From positions 1-15,955 of the forward strand of contig CAZKKM010000032.1 of NCBI GenBank assembly GCA_964553435.1: a stretch of 15,955 nt of DNA, given 5' to 3'. A program made the position numbers and the translations under genes. The DNA is from RUG11867 sp964553435. GTDB taxonomy: Bacteria > Bacillota_I > Bacilli_A > RF39 > UBA660. Within the stretch, counting starts at the first letter, position 1, and every line of letters begins with the position of its first letter. The notes beneath the pieces are model-generated. The model made no database searches and had not been told where the DNA came from. It worked only from the letters and a program-made list of their open reading frames with translations. Shown in pieces: positions 1-7,521 of the stretch.

Positions 1-393
1 ACTACTGTAGTCTTTATTGTTTACAGCATTCAATCCTGCGATCAAAGCACCGTCAGATGTCATATTTAGAATCAAAGCAGCAAGTGCAATAGCAAGGGCT
101 GTCTCTTTAAGCTTACTTTCGAAAGTCTCGATCTTCTTATCTAAAGGGTCATATCCCAGTTCGTTTTGTATATCGCGATTTTTTATATAGGGGGTTAAAA
201 ATGTGTAAACTGTCTCGCCATGTTTTTCGTAAAGTGCATAATATCGTTCTTCGCGGAGCAATCGTTCGATATCTTTTAGTCGATAAAAGATCGGCGTACA
301 TTTACGGTATTCGGATGCACCATACTGCAAATATATTTCTTCGTATTTTTTTTGACCGATTAGAGATTTTAGATGTTCATCTTTTTTTGTCAT
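1..393 (-). CDS. Hypothetical protein with duplicated motif, 3' end cut by window edge
   Basis: An open minus-strand frame of 131 codons starts with ATG at 391-393 and runs off the left edge without a stop. A good ribosome binding site (AAAGGGGAA) lies about 5 bases upstream. I do not recognise the family. The visible part holds two copies of a similar segment: residues about 14-34 (QKKYEEIYLQYG, then EYRKCTP) and about 59-78 (ERYYALYEKHG, then VYTFLTP). They share a K/R-Y-x-x-[IL]-Y-x-x-[HY]-G core and an x-T-P ending, so this looks like a short tandem repeat of helical units. After a charged stretch, residues about 106-118 (ALAIALAALILNM) are hydrophobic and could begin a membrane segment. 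It appears to be its own transcription unit with a promoter just upstream. Confidence 0.8.
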   Translation of the reverse strand, partial: MTKKDEHLKSLIGQKKYEEIYLQYGASEYRKCTPIFYRLKDIERLLREERYYALYEKHGETVYTFLTPYIKNRDIQNELGYDPLDKKIETFESKLKETALAIALAALILNMTSDGALIAGLNAVNNKDYSS

Positions 394-420
394 AGTTAGT
401 TCCCCTTTTTGATATGCGCT

Positions 421-449
421 ATATTAACATATTTTCGGATAAACTGCAA
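421..449 (-). promoter_or_regulatory. Candidate promoter for the edge-truncated gene
   Basis: On the minus strand a -10 TAATAT (421-426) is preceded by TG-T, making an extended -10. A weak -35 TTGCAG lies at 444-449 with 17 bases between. It ends about 27 bases before the start codon at 393. The -35 matches the consensus poorly, so the call rests on the extended -10 and the position. Confidence 0.4.
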
Positions 450-465
450 ACTAGTTCTTTTACTT

Positions 466-1329
466 TTATAGATGGAGAACGATGCGTACATCTTTTTGGG
501 GGGATGTGTTCGGGAGTATTCTATCTTGACCATCTATGAGAAGAACTGTCGAATCGTATGTCATACCTTTTATTTTGTTTGAAGTGACTTCTACGCGAGC
601 AAAGGTCTCGTTTAAAATGGATTGGGAGAGATCACAAGAACGAATGATTTCAGGTGCGAGCACAACACCTGTCAAATCTGTATTATTAGCACTTCGCTTA
701 TAGACTTCAGAGAGGGATAAAGAGCTAATATTAGTATAAGAGAGATCTTGACCTCTTATATCGGCATTTTGAAAAGATACACCTGAGAGATCTAAGTATC
801 TCAAATATGGCAACAGTTCTTCTCTGATTCTCTTATAGCAGCTCCCGTCTTCGTCGTTGCATAGGAGAAAAAGGACATCTTCTGTGATAGGAAGTCTATG
901 ATAATAAACAGATTCATCACCAGTGAAATTCGCCACATAGTTTTGAACGAATGTCAGGAAATCTTCAGGTTTTGGTTGATTTTCTTGAGGTGGCAAAATG
1001 CTCGGCTTGACAGTCGTATGATGGTAAATATATACTTCATCAATAGAGGCCTTTTTGTACTTGCCAGCCTTTATATCTCTAGTTGCCGAGACGAGGTCGA
1101 ATGCAAAAACATTATGAGCAGTTAGAACTTTTCCATTTATTTTGAATTCGAGGTTTTCTGGAATCCAATCACCGTTTGCGAGAGTGAGAACTGTCTGATA
1201 GAAGGCAAGAAATTCTTGCTCTTTTTTCGTCGAAGTGCTTGCAAGGAGAATGATCCAATCTAAATAGTCATTATGGGAGATAGGAAATGGTTTCATCGTT
1301 ATTTCTATTGTATGTATAGTATTGTTCAT
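466..1329 (-). CDS. Hypothetical protein with pentapeptide-like segment
   Basis: A 287-residue protein with no family I can name. The N-terminal half is not repetitive. Residues about 179-208 read as consecutive five-residue units with a central Leu/Ile/Phe (LDLSG, VSFQN, ADIRG, QDLSY, TNISS, LSLSE). Further weak units follow at about 216-224 (NTDLTGVVL) and 231-243 (SCDLSQSILNETF). This resembles a short right-handed pentapeptide-repeat helix, although the register is irregular and the array is much shorter than in typical pentapeptide proteins. No signal peptide or membrane segment is evident, so a cytoplasmic location is likely. The first ATG is preferred because AAGAGAAAAGAG lies upstream, whereas the ATG at codon 12 has no ribosome binding site. 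It has its own promoter, which abuts the thiI terminator. Coding call is firm; function unknown. Confidence 0.8.
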   Translation of the reverse strand: MNNTIHTIEITMKPFPISHNDYLDWIILLASTSTKKEQEFLAFYQTVLTLANGDWIPENLEFKINGKVLTAHNVFAFDLVSATRDIKAGKYKKASIDEVYIYHHTTVKPSILPPQENQPKPEDFLTFVQNYVANFTGDESVYYHRLPITEDVLFLLCNDEDGSCYKRIREELLPYLRYLDLSGVSFQNADIRGQDLSYTNISSLSLSEVYKRSANNTDLTGVVLAPEIIRSCDLSQSILNETFARVEVTSNKIKGMTYDSTVLLIDGQDRILPNTSPQKDVRIVLHL

Positions 1330-1354
1330 AAATAATCGCTCTTTTCTCTTAAGT

Positions 1355-1382
1355 ATTATACGATTTTTGTTTCAATTGGCAA
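1355..1382 (-). promoter_or_regulatory. Promoter for the 466-1329 gene
   Basis: On the minus strand, -35 TTGCCA (1377-1382) and a perfect -10 TATAAT (1355-1360) are separated by 16 bases. The -10 lies about 25 bases upstream of the ATG. The -35 almost touches the hairpin that ends thiI, so transcription can restart immediately after termination. Confidence 0.6.
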
Positions 1383-1384
1383 GT

Positions 1385-1409
1385 AAAAAGCTCTACTATC
1401 GAGCTTTTT
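1385..1409 (-). terminator. Rho-independent terminator of nifZ-thiI
   Basis: A perfect 9-bp inverted repeat (AAAAAGCTC / GAGCTTTTT) with a 7-base loop sits at 1385-1409. On the minus strand the stem ends in TTTTT. The hairpin overlaps the thiI TAA stop codon at 1408-1410. Confidence 0.75.
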
Positions 1410-2589
1410 ATAGCAAATCCTCGAATTTTTTGTCGTGTTCGCGGATCGTGATCACTTCTTCTGTGCGAATGGCTTCTTTGAGAAGCGGTTCCCAATCTAT
1501 CAATTTTTCATATTCTTCGCATTTTTCACGTTCTGGGTTTATAACCGGATGATCTGGCACAAAGATGGTACAACAGTCTTCGTACGGAAGAATGCTCGTA
1601 TCGTAAGTTCCTATCTGTTTGGCTAAAGAGATGATTTCCAATTTATCGAGACATGCGACAGGCCGAATGACTGGCATTCTAACCACTTCGTTGATGACAC
1701 TCATACTCGTCAAAGTTTGACTGGCAACTTGCCCTATCGATTCGCCGTTTACGATTATCTTCGCATTATTTTTATGGGCAAGTCGTTCCGTTATTCTATA
1801 CATCATCCGTCTCATGATCGTAATCAAGTATTCGTGAGGAATATTTTTGTAGATTTCCTCTTGTATAGATGTAAAGTTGATGACGTGCAAGCGAATATAA
1901 CCCGAATATTTGGATAGTATTTGAGTGAGGGTCTTGACCTTTTCTTTGGCAGCTTCACTCGTATGAGGAGGACTTTCGAAATATACACCTTCGATTCTCA
2001 CCCCTCTTTTCATGGCCAAATAACCGGATACGGGCGAGTCGATGCCGCCCGAGAGCATGAGCATACCTTTGCCTTGAACTCCCAGCGGGTAACCGTTTAG
2101 GCCACTTTGACCAGAGGTATATATGTACGACTTGTCGCGTCTTATTTCGATGTCGATGTACGTCTTTGGATCGTGAACGTCCACATGAGAAGACGGAACA
2201 TGAGAGAGAACTACTCCACCCAAAATGCGACTTATTTCCATGCTCGTTAGAGGATATTCTTTGTAACTTCTCTTAGTTCGCACTTTGAAAGTCGTAAGTT
2301 CGATATCGGTCAATAAAGTGATGATGTTCGCTTTTAAATCGTCGATATTCGTCGTATCGTATTCGTAACCGATGATTATCTCGTGAATGCCGAAGACGTA
2401 TTCGAGACGAGAGACTATTTTTTCGAGGTCGCGACCGAAGATGAACATGCGACCAGTATCGTACTCTATTTTGAATTCATAACCTTCTAAGGCTGCTTCG
2501 ATGTTTTTTTTGAGAGTTTTGAGAAAAAAGGAGATATTCCCTTTCTTCGTCGTCAACTCTCCGTATTTGATTATTATTAATCTATTCAT
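1408..2589 (-). CDS. thiI: tRNA uracil 4-sulfurtransferase ThiI
   Basis: ThiI adenylates and then thiolates U8 of tRNA to 4-thiouridine; in some bacteria it also feeds sulfur to thiamin thiazole synthesis. An N-terminal ferredoxin-like plus THUMP region covers about residues 1-165. The adenylation PP-loop LSGGIDSP lies at about 179-186. The paired Cys of PYEDCCTIFVP are at about 339-340 and correspond to the conserved catalytic Cys region. The protein ends near residue 393 and lacks the C-terminal rhodanese domain of the E. coli enzyme, which is normal for Bacillota forms that receive sulfur directly from NifZ. I chose the ATG at 2587-2589, which overlaps the nifZ stop by 8 bases; GGTGA lies 5 bases before it. 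A GTG three codons earlier (2596-2598) is also possible. nifZ lies directly upstream in the same operon, and a hairpin terminator ends the unit. Confidence 0.95.
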   Translation of the reverse strand: MNRLIIIKYGELTTKKGNISFFLKTLKKNIEAALEGYEFKIEYDTGRMFIFGRDLEKIVSRLEYVFGIHEIIIGYEYDTTNIDDLKANIITLLTDIELTTFKVRTKRSYKEYPLTSMEISRILGGVVLSHVPSSHVDVHDPKTYIDIEIRRDKSYIYTSGQSGLNGYPLGVQGKGMLMLSGGIDSPVSGYLAMKRGVRIEGVYFESPPHTSEAAKEKVKTLTQILSKYSGYIRLHVINFTSIQEEIYKNIPHEYLITIMRRMMYRITERLAHKNNAKIIVNGESIGQVASQTLTSMSVINEVVRMPVIRPVACLDKLEIISLAKQIGTYDTSILPYEDCCTIFVPDHPVINPEREKCEEYEKLIDWEPLLKEAIRTEEVITIREHDKKFEDLL

Positions 2590-3715
2590 TCTCCTCACCC
2601 AGTTCCAATAGCTTATTATACACTATATCGAACGAATAGAGAAATTTATTTATATCGTCGAAACTCGTCAAGTGGGAAAGACTGATACGCAAAGAAGTGT
2701 TCGCCCTCTTTTCGTCTTTATAAATCGCCATGATGGTTTGCGACGTTCCGCCTTTGGAGCAGGCCGTATTCGTGCCTATGTAAATGTCGCGCTTTTCGAG
2801 AGCATGAATGAAGGTCTCGGGGCGAATATTCATGAGACTGATATTGAAGATGTGAGGTATGGAATAGTTCGTCTTATTTATCATTATCTTCGGGTATTTG
2901 GCGATAGTGGCTGTCAATTTATCATTTAAAAGTTTGACTATCGATTCGTTTTTAGTCTCGTTCGTTATAGCCAAACGAAGTGCTTTCGAGAAAGCAATTA
3001 TGAGTGGCAGACATGGTGTTCCTCCGCGGAGATCGTCTCCATGGCCGTGGAATAGCGGCTCTATTTGAATCTTTTCGCTCTTGTAGAGCATACCGATGCC
3101 TTTTGGTCCATATATCTTGTGCCCAGACATCGATGCCAAGTCGACGTCGTGAAGGTTTACATTAACTTTGCCGACGGCTTGAGTCAAATCGGAATGAAGA
3201 ACGGTGTTTTCGTTTTGTTTTTTGATTATTTGCCTCAAAGTTTTGAGAGGCTGACGAATTCCGAGTTCGCTATTTACACCTACGATAGAGACGAGAATGG
3301 TGTCTTTTGTCACTTTGTTTGCCAAATCATCGAAGTCGATGAGTCCTTCTTTAGTGTTTTCGACATAGGAAATCGTGAAACCCAAAGTTTTTAAGTAATC
3401 GCAAATGCCATATATGGAAGGATGCTCCAATCTGGATACGACGACGTTTTTTCCTTTTTTGGAATTCTTAAGACAATAACCGACGAGAGCCAAATTATTT
3501 GCTTCAGTTGCTCCACTCGTGTAAATTATTTCATCCATGGCAATGTCCAAAAGTTCGCTTATCTGTGCGGTTGCACTCTTCAAAAGTTCATTAGACTTCG
3601 TACCGAGCGAATGCAAGGAATTGGGGTTGCCTATGTAATCTCTTGTAACTTTTATATAACTATCTAAAACTTCTTTACTTACGGGAGTTGTTGCCGAATA
3701 ATCTAAATATATCAT
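2582..3715 (-). CDS. nifZ: Cysteine desulfurase, NifZ/NifS-IscS class
   Basis: A PLP-dependent cysteine desulfurase of 377 residues, the usual length. It removes sulfur from cysteine and leaves a persulfide on an active-site Cys for transfer to an acceptor. It opens with the class signature YLDYSATTP. His98 (EHPS) fits the residue stacking on PLP, Lys200 in SGHKIYGPKG fits the PLP Schiff-base lysine, and Cys319 in NTACSKGG is the persulfide Cys. The thiI gene overlaps its 3' end, matching the nifZ-thiI pair of Bacillus subtilis, so tRNA 4-thiouridine formation is the likely job rather than general Fe-S assembly. That specificity is inferred from context, since sequence alone does not separate it from IscS. 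AGGTGA precedes the ATG by a good distance, and a promoter lies just upstream. Confidence 0.92.
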   Translation of the reverse strand: MIYLDYSATTPVSKEVLDSYIKVTRDYIGNPNSLHSLGTKSNELLKSATAQISELLDIAMDEIIYTSGATEANNLALVGYCLKNSKKGKNVVVSRLEHPSIYGICDYLKTLGFTISYVENTKEGLIDFDDLANKVTKDTILVSIVGVNSELGIRQPLKTLRQIIKKQNENTVLHSDLTQAVGKVNVNLHDVDLASMSGHKIYGPKGIGMLYKSEKIQIEPLFHGHGDDLRGGTPCLPLIIAFSKALRLAITNETKNESIVKLLNDKLTATIAKYPKIMINKTNYSIPHIFNISLMNIRPETFIHALEKRDIYIGTNTACSKGGTSQTIMAIYKDEKRANTSLRISLSHLTSFDDINKFLYSFDIVYNKLLELGEENE

Positions 3716-3736
3716 ATGTAATTCACCTACTCTTAT

Positions 3737-3766
3737 AGTATATCATAATTGACAGTAGACTACCAA
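3737..3766 (-). promoter_or_regulatory. Promoter for nifZ-thiI
   Basis: On the minus strand there is an extended -10 (TGA then TATACT, 3737-3742) with a partial -35 TTGGTA (3761-3766) at 18-base spacing. It lies about 20 bases upstream of the nifZ start codon. Confidence 0.5.
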
Positions 3767-3789
3767 GAGAAATCGCACACAAAATGTTT

Positions 3790-3900
3790 TTAGAATAAGG
3801 CTATGATATGAGCAATCTTATTCGAGGATAATTTGGTGCATTCTCGAACTAATTCGGAAGTCATATTGAGCTTCTTTTTGACCTTTTTGTAAGATGACAC
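3790..3900 (-). other. Possible 36-residue small ORF or gene remnant
   Basis: Between nifZ and the BspA gene, a minus-strand frame ends with TAA at 3790-3792. It could begin at GTG 3898-3900 (36 residues) or at ATG 3862-3864 (24 residues, starting MTSELVRECTKL). The composition is protein-like (a lysine-rich stretch, then an amphipathic segment ending in IAHIIALF), and the frame stays open further upstream into the BspA terminator. No convincing ribosome binding site precedes either start. It may be a decayed 3' end, a small protein, or chance. The rest of the 3716-3974 interval holds only the nifZ promoter and the BspA terminator. Confidence 0.2.
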
Positions 3901-3930
3901 AGCAAATATATCTAGTATACTATGATAGAT

Positions 3931-3955
3931 AAAAAAAGCCACTTTTAAAGTGACT
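3931..3955 (-). terminator. Rho-independent terminator of the BspA-like gene
   Basis: On the minus strand AGTCACT and AGTGGCT form a 7-bp stem (one G-U pair) around the loop TTAAA, followed by seven T. It lies about 20 bases after the stop codon at 3975. Confidence 0.85.
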
Positions 3956-3974
3956 CCGATTGTTTTTAAAATAT

Positions 3975-6929
3975 TTATACTCTATTTATGTTAGATTCCG
4001 TAAGCTCGGGGTCTGATGAAACACTTATGACCCATTCTTGCATGGCATCGGAATTGACGGTAATTATGATGTCTGTAGGTACGGATTTGAAAATTTTTCC
4101 GGAGAATATGAGATTTTGGATATTCCAGTTACTGAGATTCAAGCTCGTCAAGTTAGTACAACCTTCGAATATTCCATGATTATTTGAGGTATTACCGTCC
4201 ATTTTGATAACTTTAGAAGTATCGAAATTGCTCAAATCTAAGGTCGTTATACTACTGCACTCATAAAACATCCCCTCCATATTGACGATATTACTCGTAT
4301 CAAAATTATTCAAATCCAATGCCGTCAGTTCGATGCATCCTGCGAACATAAATGCCATATCATCGACATTGCCGGTTTTAAATTTATCTGAAAACTTAAT
4401 TTCAGTAAGTGAACTTACTGGTTCTATAGAAGAGGTCGATGAGTTGAGTCGCATTAATTGATATTTAGATGAATTAAGTTGGCTTAACGAGAGCATTGAT
4501 AAATTGAGACGATTTAATTCAGGCGATGATGAATCGGCCATGCTGAGATAATTATTATTTTGAGTAATCTTGATCATGCTAAACATTCCGTTCATATTTG
4601 TAACATTGCTAGTATCGAAACTGCGCAAATCCAATGTAGCAAGCTTAATTGTTTTATAGAACATTCGCGACATATTGGTGACTTTGCTCGTATCGAAATT
4701 ACTCAAATCTAGTGTAGTTAGATTAGAACATAACGCAAACATATAACTCATGTCAGTGACATTATTGGTTACAAATTTATCTGAAAATTTAATTTCTGTG
4801 AGCGAACTTGTTGATGTTACGGATGATGTGCGTTCAGAAGATGAAGACCCTTGATCTAATAATTCTGAGTTGCCGAGAATCCCGCCACTTGTATAGGAGA
4901 TCATTTCGGAATTTGCAAACATACGGCTCATGTTGGTTACTTTACCTGTATCAAAAGCACTCAGATCCAATGTTGTCAAGCTGACACAATTTGCGAACAT
5001 ACTTCTCATATCGGTGACTTTGTTCGTATCAAAAGCACTCAAATCTAATGTTGTCAAGCTTCTGCAGTTTGTGAACATATAACTCATATCGGTGACTTTG
5101 CTCGTATCAAAAGCACTCAAATCTAATGTAGTTAGATTAGAACATCCCGCAAACATGCTGCTCATATTGGTGATATTGGTGGTGTCGAAATTATTTAAAT
5201 TCAAGATTGTCAATTTAGAGCATCCACCAAATATACCACTCATATTGGTGACCTTACTTGTATTAAAATTGCTAATATTTAAAGTGGTTAGACCGGAACA
5301 CCCTGCAAACATGTCGTTCATATTGGTGACATTGCTCGTGTCAAAGTTACTTAAGTCTAAAGCCGTTAGACCGTCATTGCTAGCAAACATATAACTCATG
5401 TCTGTTACATTATTGGTCACAAATTTATCTGAGAATTTAATTTCTGTGAGCGAATTTGTTGATGTCGATGTCGAAGAAGACAGACCATCAGAAGAAGATA
5501 AAGAGTTTTGATCTAATAATTCGGACCCGGAATTTCGAATATCACTGTTGGTCATGTCGGAATCAGAAATATCACTTCCATTGGCGACCAAGGTGTCGAA
5601 ATTTTCAAACATATGACTCATATTTATCACTTTATTTGTATCAAAATTACTCAAATCCAATATCGATATACTAGCGCATCCTCTAAACATGCTACTCATA
5701 TTGGTGACCTTGCTCGTATCAAAACCACTCAAATCCAGCGCTGCCAGCTTGACGCATCCTCTGAACATAGAACTCATGTCTGTTACATTACTAGTCACAA
5801 ATTTATCTGAGAATTTAATTTCTGTGAGCGAACTTGTTGGGGTATTCTCAGCAGGCAAAATTGCTCCGGTTCCAGGGATTAGCTCTCTAGGAGAAGATTC
5901 TAACAAACTATCTCCACCTTGGTCTAGACTAATATCAGTAATTTCATATTCAAACATGTTACTCATATTTGTAACATTACCTGTATCGAAATTACTCAAA
6001 TCCAATGAAGTGAGTTTAAATGTGTTATGGAACATATGGTTCATATCGATCGTATTGCTCGTATCAAGGATGGCCAAATTTTCTATATTTGTCAGTTTAG
6101 TAAAATTGGAAAATAAGTACGAACTATCTTCATTTGTTGCAAGTCGTCCGTTGGATTGGATATATGCATCGTACAAAGTTTCATCTTCTGCTGTAGGAAT
6201 GAGATAACTCATGATACTTCCGTCTTGTTCATTCGAAATATCGTAAGTATATGCCGCGTCGGCTTTCGGCTCCAAAGTATCTTCCAAGGTAATCGTTTGA
6301 ATGTTTTCTTTTTGAGACCACATGTTTTCTTTATAATCTTCTGTCACAGCCATGATGGTGGGAACATACTTTTCTGTTATGTTAGATTCAAGAGTGTTTT
6401 GCAAATAACCGCCTTTCAAGTCGAATGTGACTGTTTGAGATTCTGTACTTTTATTCTTGAGGGCAATCGCGATGGTGATGATGCTGTTTAGGCCGGCAAT
6501 TTCTCCTTGAACATTTTGTTCGCGATTTGTGACATAGGATATGCTCACTTCTTCAGAAGTGCTCTGCGCATCGAGAGCATATTTGGTGTTTTGTGAATTC
6601 AAACTTTTCAAGTCCAAATTAAGAAGTAGAGTCTTACCGGGCTCGATAGATATAGAATTGTCTATGAAATTTGTATTTGTGCTTGTCAGGGCGTATTTCA
6701 ATTTGGCAATCGTCACGACCGCGGCTTCCAAGTATTTACTGAAATTGAAAATAGAATATGTCATTCCAGTGAAGAGGCAAAAAGCAGAGATGAAAGTACA
6801 TACTACGAAGTATCTCAAATGAGTTTTGTCCATGAATTTGAGCTTTTTGTAGTTCTTTTTTATTTCTGTCTTTAGATGTTGGGAAAAGTTATTTATGATT
6901 GTTTGCTTCTCTTTGCTTTTTTGTTTCAT
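3975..6929 (-). CDS. BspA-like surface protein with 26-residue (DUF285) repeats
   Basis: A 984-residue protein of the BspA/Listeria type with 26-residue leucine-rich repeats. Residues 1-40 are very basic, and 41-62 form one hydrophobic segment, so it is probably a signal-anchor protein facing outward. Residues about 90-275 are a non-repeat region. From about 278 to 945 there are some 18-19 units of the form LTTLDLSxFDTSKVTDMSxMFxxC. Four special units start SLTEIKFSDKFxT (residues 367, 493, 709, 840), each preceded by a Ser/Thr/Asn-rich linker. Two linkers share the string SELLDQ. The C-terminus is a short cap without LPXTG or a sorting tail. AGAAGG precedes the ATG. Such proteins are linked to adhesion and host contact, but the ligand here is unknown. 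The HTH gene diverges upstream and may control it. Confidence 0.9.
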   Translation of the reverse strand: MKQKSKEKQTIINNFSQHLKTEIKKNYKKLKFMDKTHLRYFVVCTFISAFCLFTGMTYSIFNFSKYLEAAVVTIAKLKYALTSTNTNFIDNSISIEPGKTLLLNLDLKSLNSQNTKYALDAQSTSEEVSISYVTNREQNVQGEIAGLNSIITIAIALKNKSTESQTVTFDLKGGYLQNTLESNITEKYVPTIMAVTEDYKENMWSQKENIQTITLEDTLEPKADAAYTYDISNEQDGSIMSYLIPTAEDETLYDAYIQSNGRLATNEDSSYLFSNFTKLTNIENLAILDTSNTIDMNHMFHNTFKLTSLDLSNFDTGNVTNMSNMFEYEITDISLDQGGDSLLESSPRELIPGTGAILPAENTPTSSLTEIKFSDKFVTSNVTDMSSMFRGCVKLAALDLSGFDTSKVTNMSSMFRGCASISILDLSNFDTNKVINMSHMFENFDTLVANGSDISDSDMTNSDIRNSGSELLDQNSLSSSDGLSSSTSTSTNSLTEIKFSDKFVTNNVTDMSYMFASNDGLTALDLSNFDTSNVTNMNDMFAGCSGLTTLNISNFNTSKVTNMSGIFGGCSKLTILNLNNFDTTNITNMSSMFAGCSNLTTLDLSAFDTSKVTDMSYMFTNCRSLTTLDLSAFDTNKVTDMRSMFANCVSLTTLDLSAFDTGKVTNMSRMFANSEMISYTSGGILGNSELLDQGSSSSERTSSVTSTSSLTEIKFSDKFVTNNVTDMSYMFALCSNLTTLDLSNFDTSKVTNMSRMFYKTIKLATLDLRSFDTSNVTNMNGMFSMIKITQNNNYLSMADSSSPELNRLNLSMLSLSQLNSSKYQLMRLNSSTSSIEPVSSLTEIKFSDKFKTGNVDDMAFMFAGCIELTALDLNNFDTSNIVNMEGMFYECSSITTLDLSNFDTSKVIKMDGNTSNNHGIFEGCTNLTSLNLSNWNIQNLIFSGKIFKSVPTDIIITVNSDAMQEWVISVSSDPELTESNINRV
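4095..6098 (-). repeat. Coding tandem repeats of the BspA-like gene (78-bp unit)
   Basis: About 18-19 units of roughly 78 bp encode the 26-residue repeats. Neighbouring units around 5035-5130 are nearly identical at the DNA level. The segment encoding SLTEIKFSDKF recurs near 4380-4412, 4773-4805, 5421-5453 and 5799-5831 with few base changes, and the shared linker string near 4853 and 5513 is also conserved. Nucleotide-level similarity implies recent duplication or gene conversion between modules. Confidence 0.9.
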
Positions 6930-6990
6930 AAGACCTTCTTCTTTCTTTTTCGTCTATAACTACTCGTTTGTTCGGTTATTTTATATATCG

Positions 6991-7019
6991 ATTATACCAT
7001 AAGTGATAAAATAAGGGAA
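6991..7019 (-). promoter_or_regulatory. Promoter for the BspA-like gene
   Basis: On the minus strand a perfect TATAAT (6991-6996) is preceded by TG-G, an extended -10. The position expected for a -35 (7014-7019) reads TTCCCT, a poor match, so the promoter may need an activator. The dyads at 7027-7056 lie directly upstream of this -35. A 5' leader of roughly 60 bases would precede the start codon. Confidence 0.55.
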
Positions 7020-7026
7020 CGATTTT

Positions 7027-7056
7027 TTAAGTATTTTACTTAAAGTGATTAAGTAA
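7027..7056. promoter_or_regulatory. Overlapping dyads, probable operator between BspA-like and HTH genes
   Basis: Two perfect inverted repeats share an arm. TTAAGTA-TTT-TACTTAA spans 7027-7043 and TTACTTAA-AGTGA-TTAAGTAA spans 7036-7056. This gives three half-sites of the core TTAAGTA in alternating orientation within 30 bp. They lie between the divergent BspA-like and HTH genes, next to the BspA -35 region. The natural inference is that they bind the HTH protein encoded at 7132; no terminator-like T tract accompanies them. Confidence 0.6.
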
Positions 7057-7131
7057 GCGGTCGATGGTTTGTTTTTGTTTTTTCGCGGATAATGTGAATT
7101 AAATAGATGTATTTAGGCTGGAGGTGAAAAA

Positions 7132-7431
7132 GTGTTCTATACTGATGAAAATAGAAAAATGTTGTTGCAGCGAATCAGTAAAAATATCAATTATTATCGA
7201 TATCACTGCAACAACATGAGAATAATGAATGATCGGGGGTTTGTAACTATCGAAAAACTTGCCGAAGAAATCGATAGCAGTTCGAATATGCTTTATAATC
7301 TCACCGCTAAGAATGTCGATCAAGGTGTATCTATCGTCTTTTTAGATAAATTGGCGAGGGCTTTGGACGTAAGTTTATATTGTTTTTTCTTAAAGGAACC
7401 GCTCATGAGCCCTCCGAAATACGATGAGTAA
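7132..7431 (+). CDS. Small helix-turn-helix (XRE-like) regulator
   Basis: A 99-residue protein starting at GTG, chosen because a near-perfect GGAGGTGA lies seven bases upstream. Residues about 37-60 (FVTIEKLAEEIDSSSNMLYN) fit an XRE-type helix-turn-helix. The following LDKLARALDVSLYCFF (about 71-86) is the typical last helix region of such domains (LxxLAxALxVSLxxF). The basic, tyrosine-rich N-terminus may add contacts. No sensor or metal-binding domain is seen, so it is probably a simple DNA-binding protein. It is the only plus-strand gene and diverges from the BspA-like gene. The TTAAGTA dyads between them are good candidates for its binding site, implying autoregulation and control of the surface protein. 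A weak -10 (GATAAT, 7088-7093) is the only promoter hint. Confidence 0.8.
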   Translation: MFYTDENRKMLLQRISKNINYYRYHCNNMRIMNDRGFVTIEKLAEEIDSSSNMLYNLTAKNVDQGVSIVFLDKLARALDVSLYCFFLKEPLMSPPKYDE

Positions 7432-7452
7432 CTTTGGCGAGTTACTTTTTTT
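7427..7452 (+). terminator. Rho-independent terminator of the HTH gene
   Basis: AGTAACT (7427-7433) and AGTTACT (7440-7446) form a perfect 7-bp stem around TTGGCG, followed by a run of seven T. The hairpin contains the TAA stop codon (7429-7431). Confidence 0.85.
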
Positions 7453-7521
7453 GTATTTCTTCAATTTATCTATGAACAATTATATTATCTTTTATAACAG
7501 GGAGCAAGGTTTTGACATCAC

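Noticed and set aside
1408..2589. ThiI seems truncated because the rhodanese domain is absent.
   Set aside because: Short ThiI without rhodanese is the normal form where NifZ is the sulfur donor, as in Bacillus subtilis; a nifZ-type gene overlaps it here.
4095..6098. Regularly spaced 78-bp repeats that might suggest a CRISPR or satellite array.
   Set aside because: The unit is a multiple of three, keeps one open frame and encodes the known 26-residue BspA/DUF285 repeat.
5092..6207. Long open frames antisense to the BspA-like gene.
   Set aside because: They mirror the repeat composition of the real gene, lack ribosome binding sites and contain no recognisable domain.
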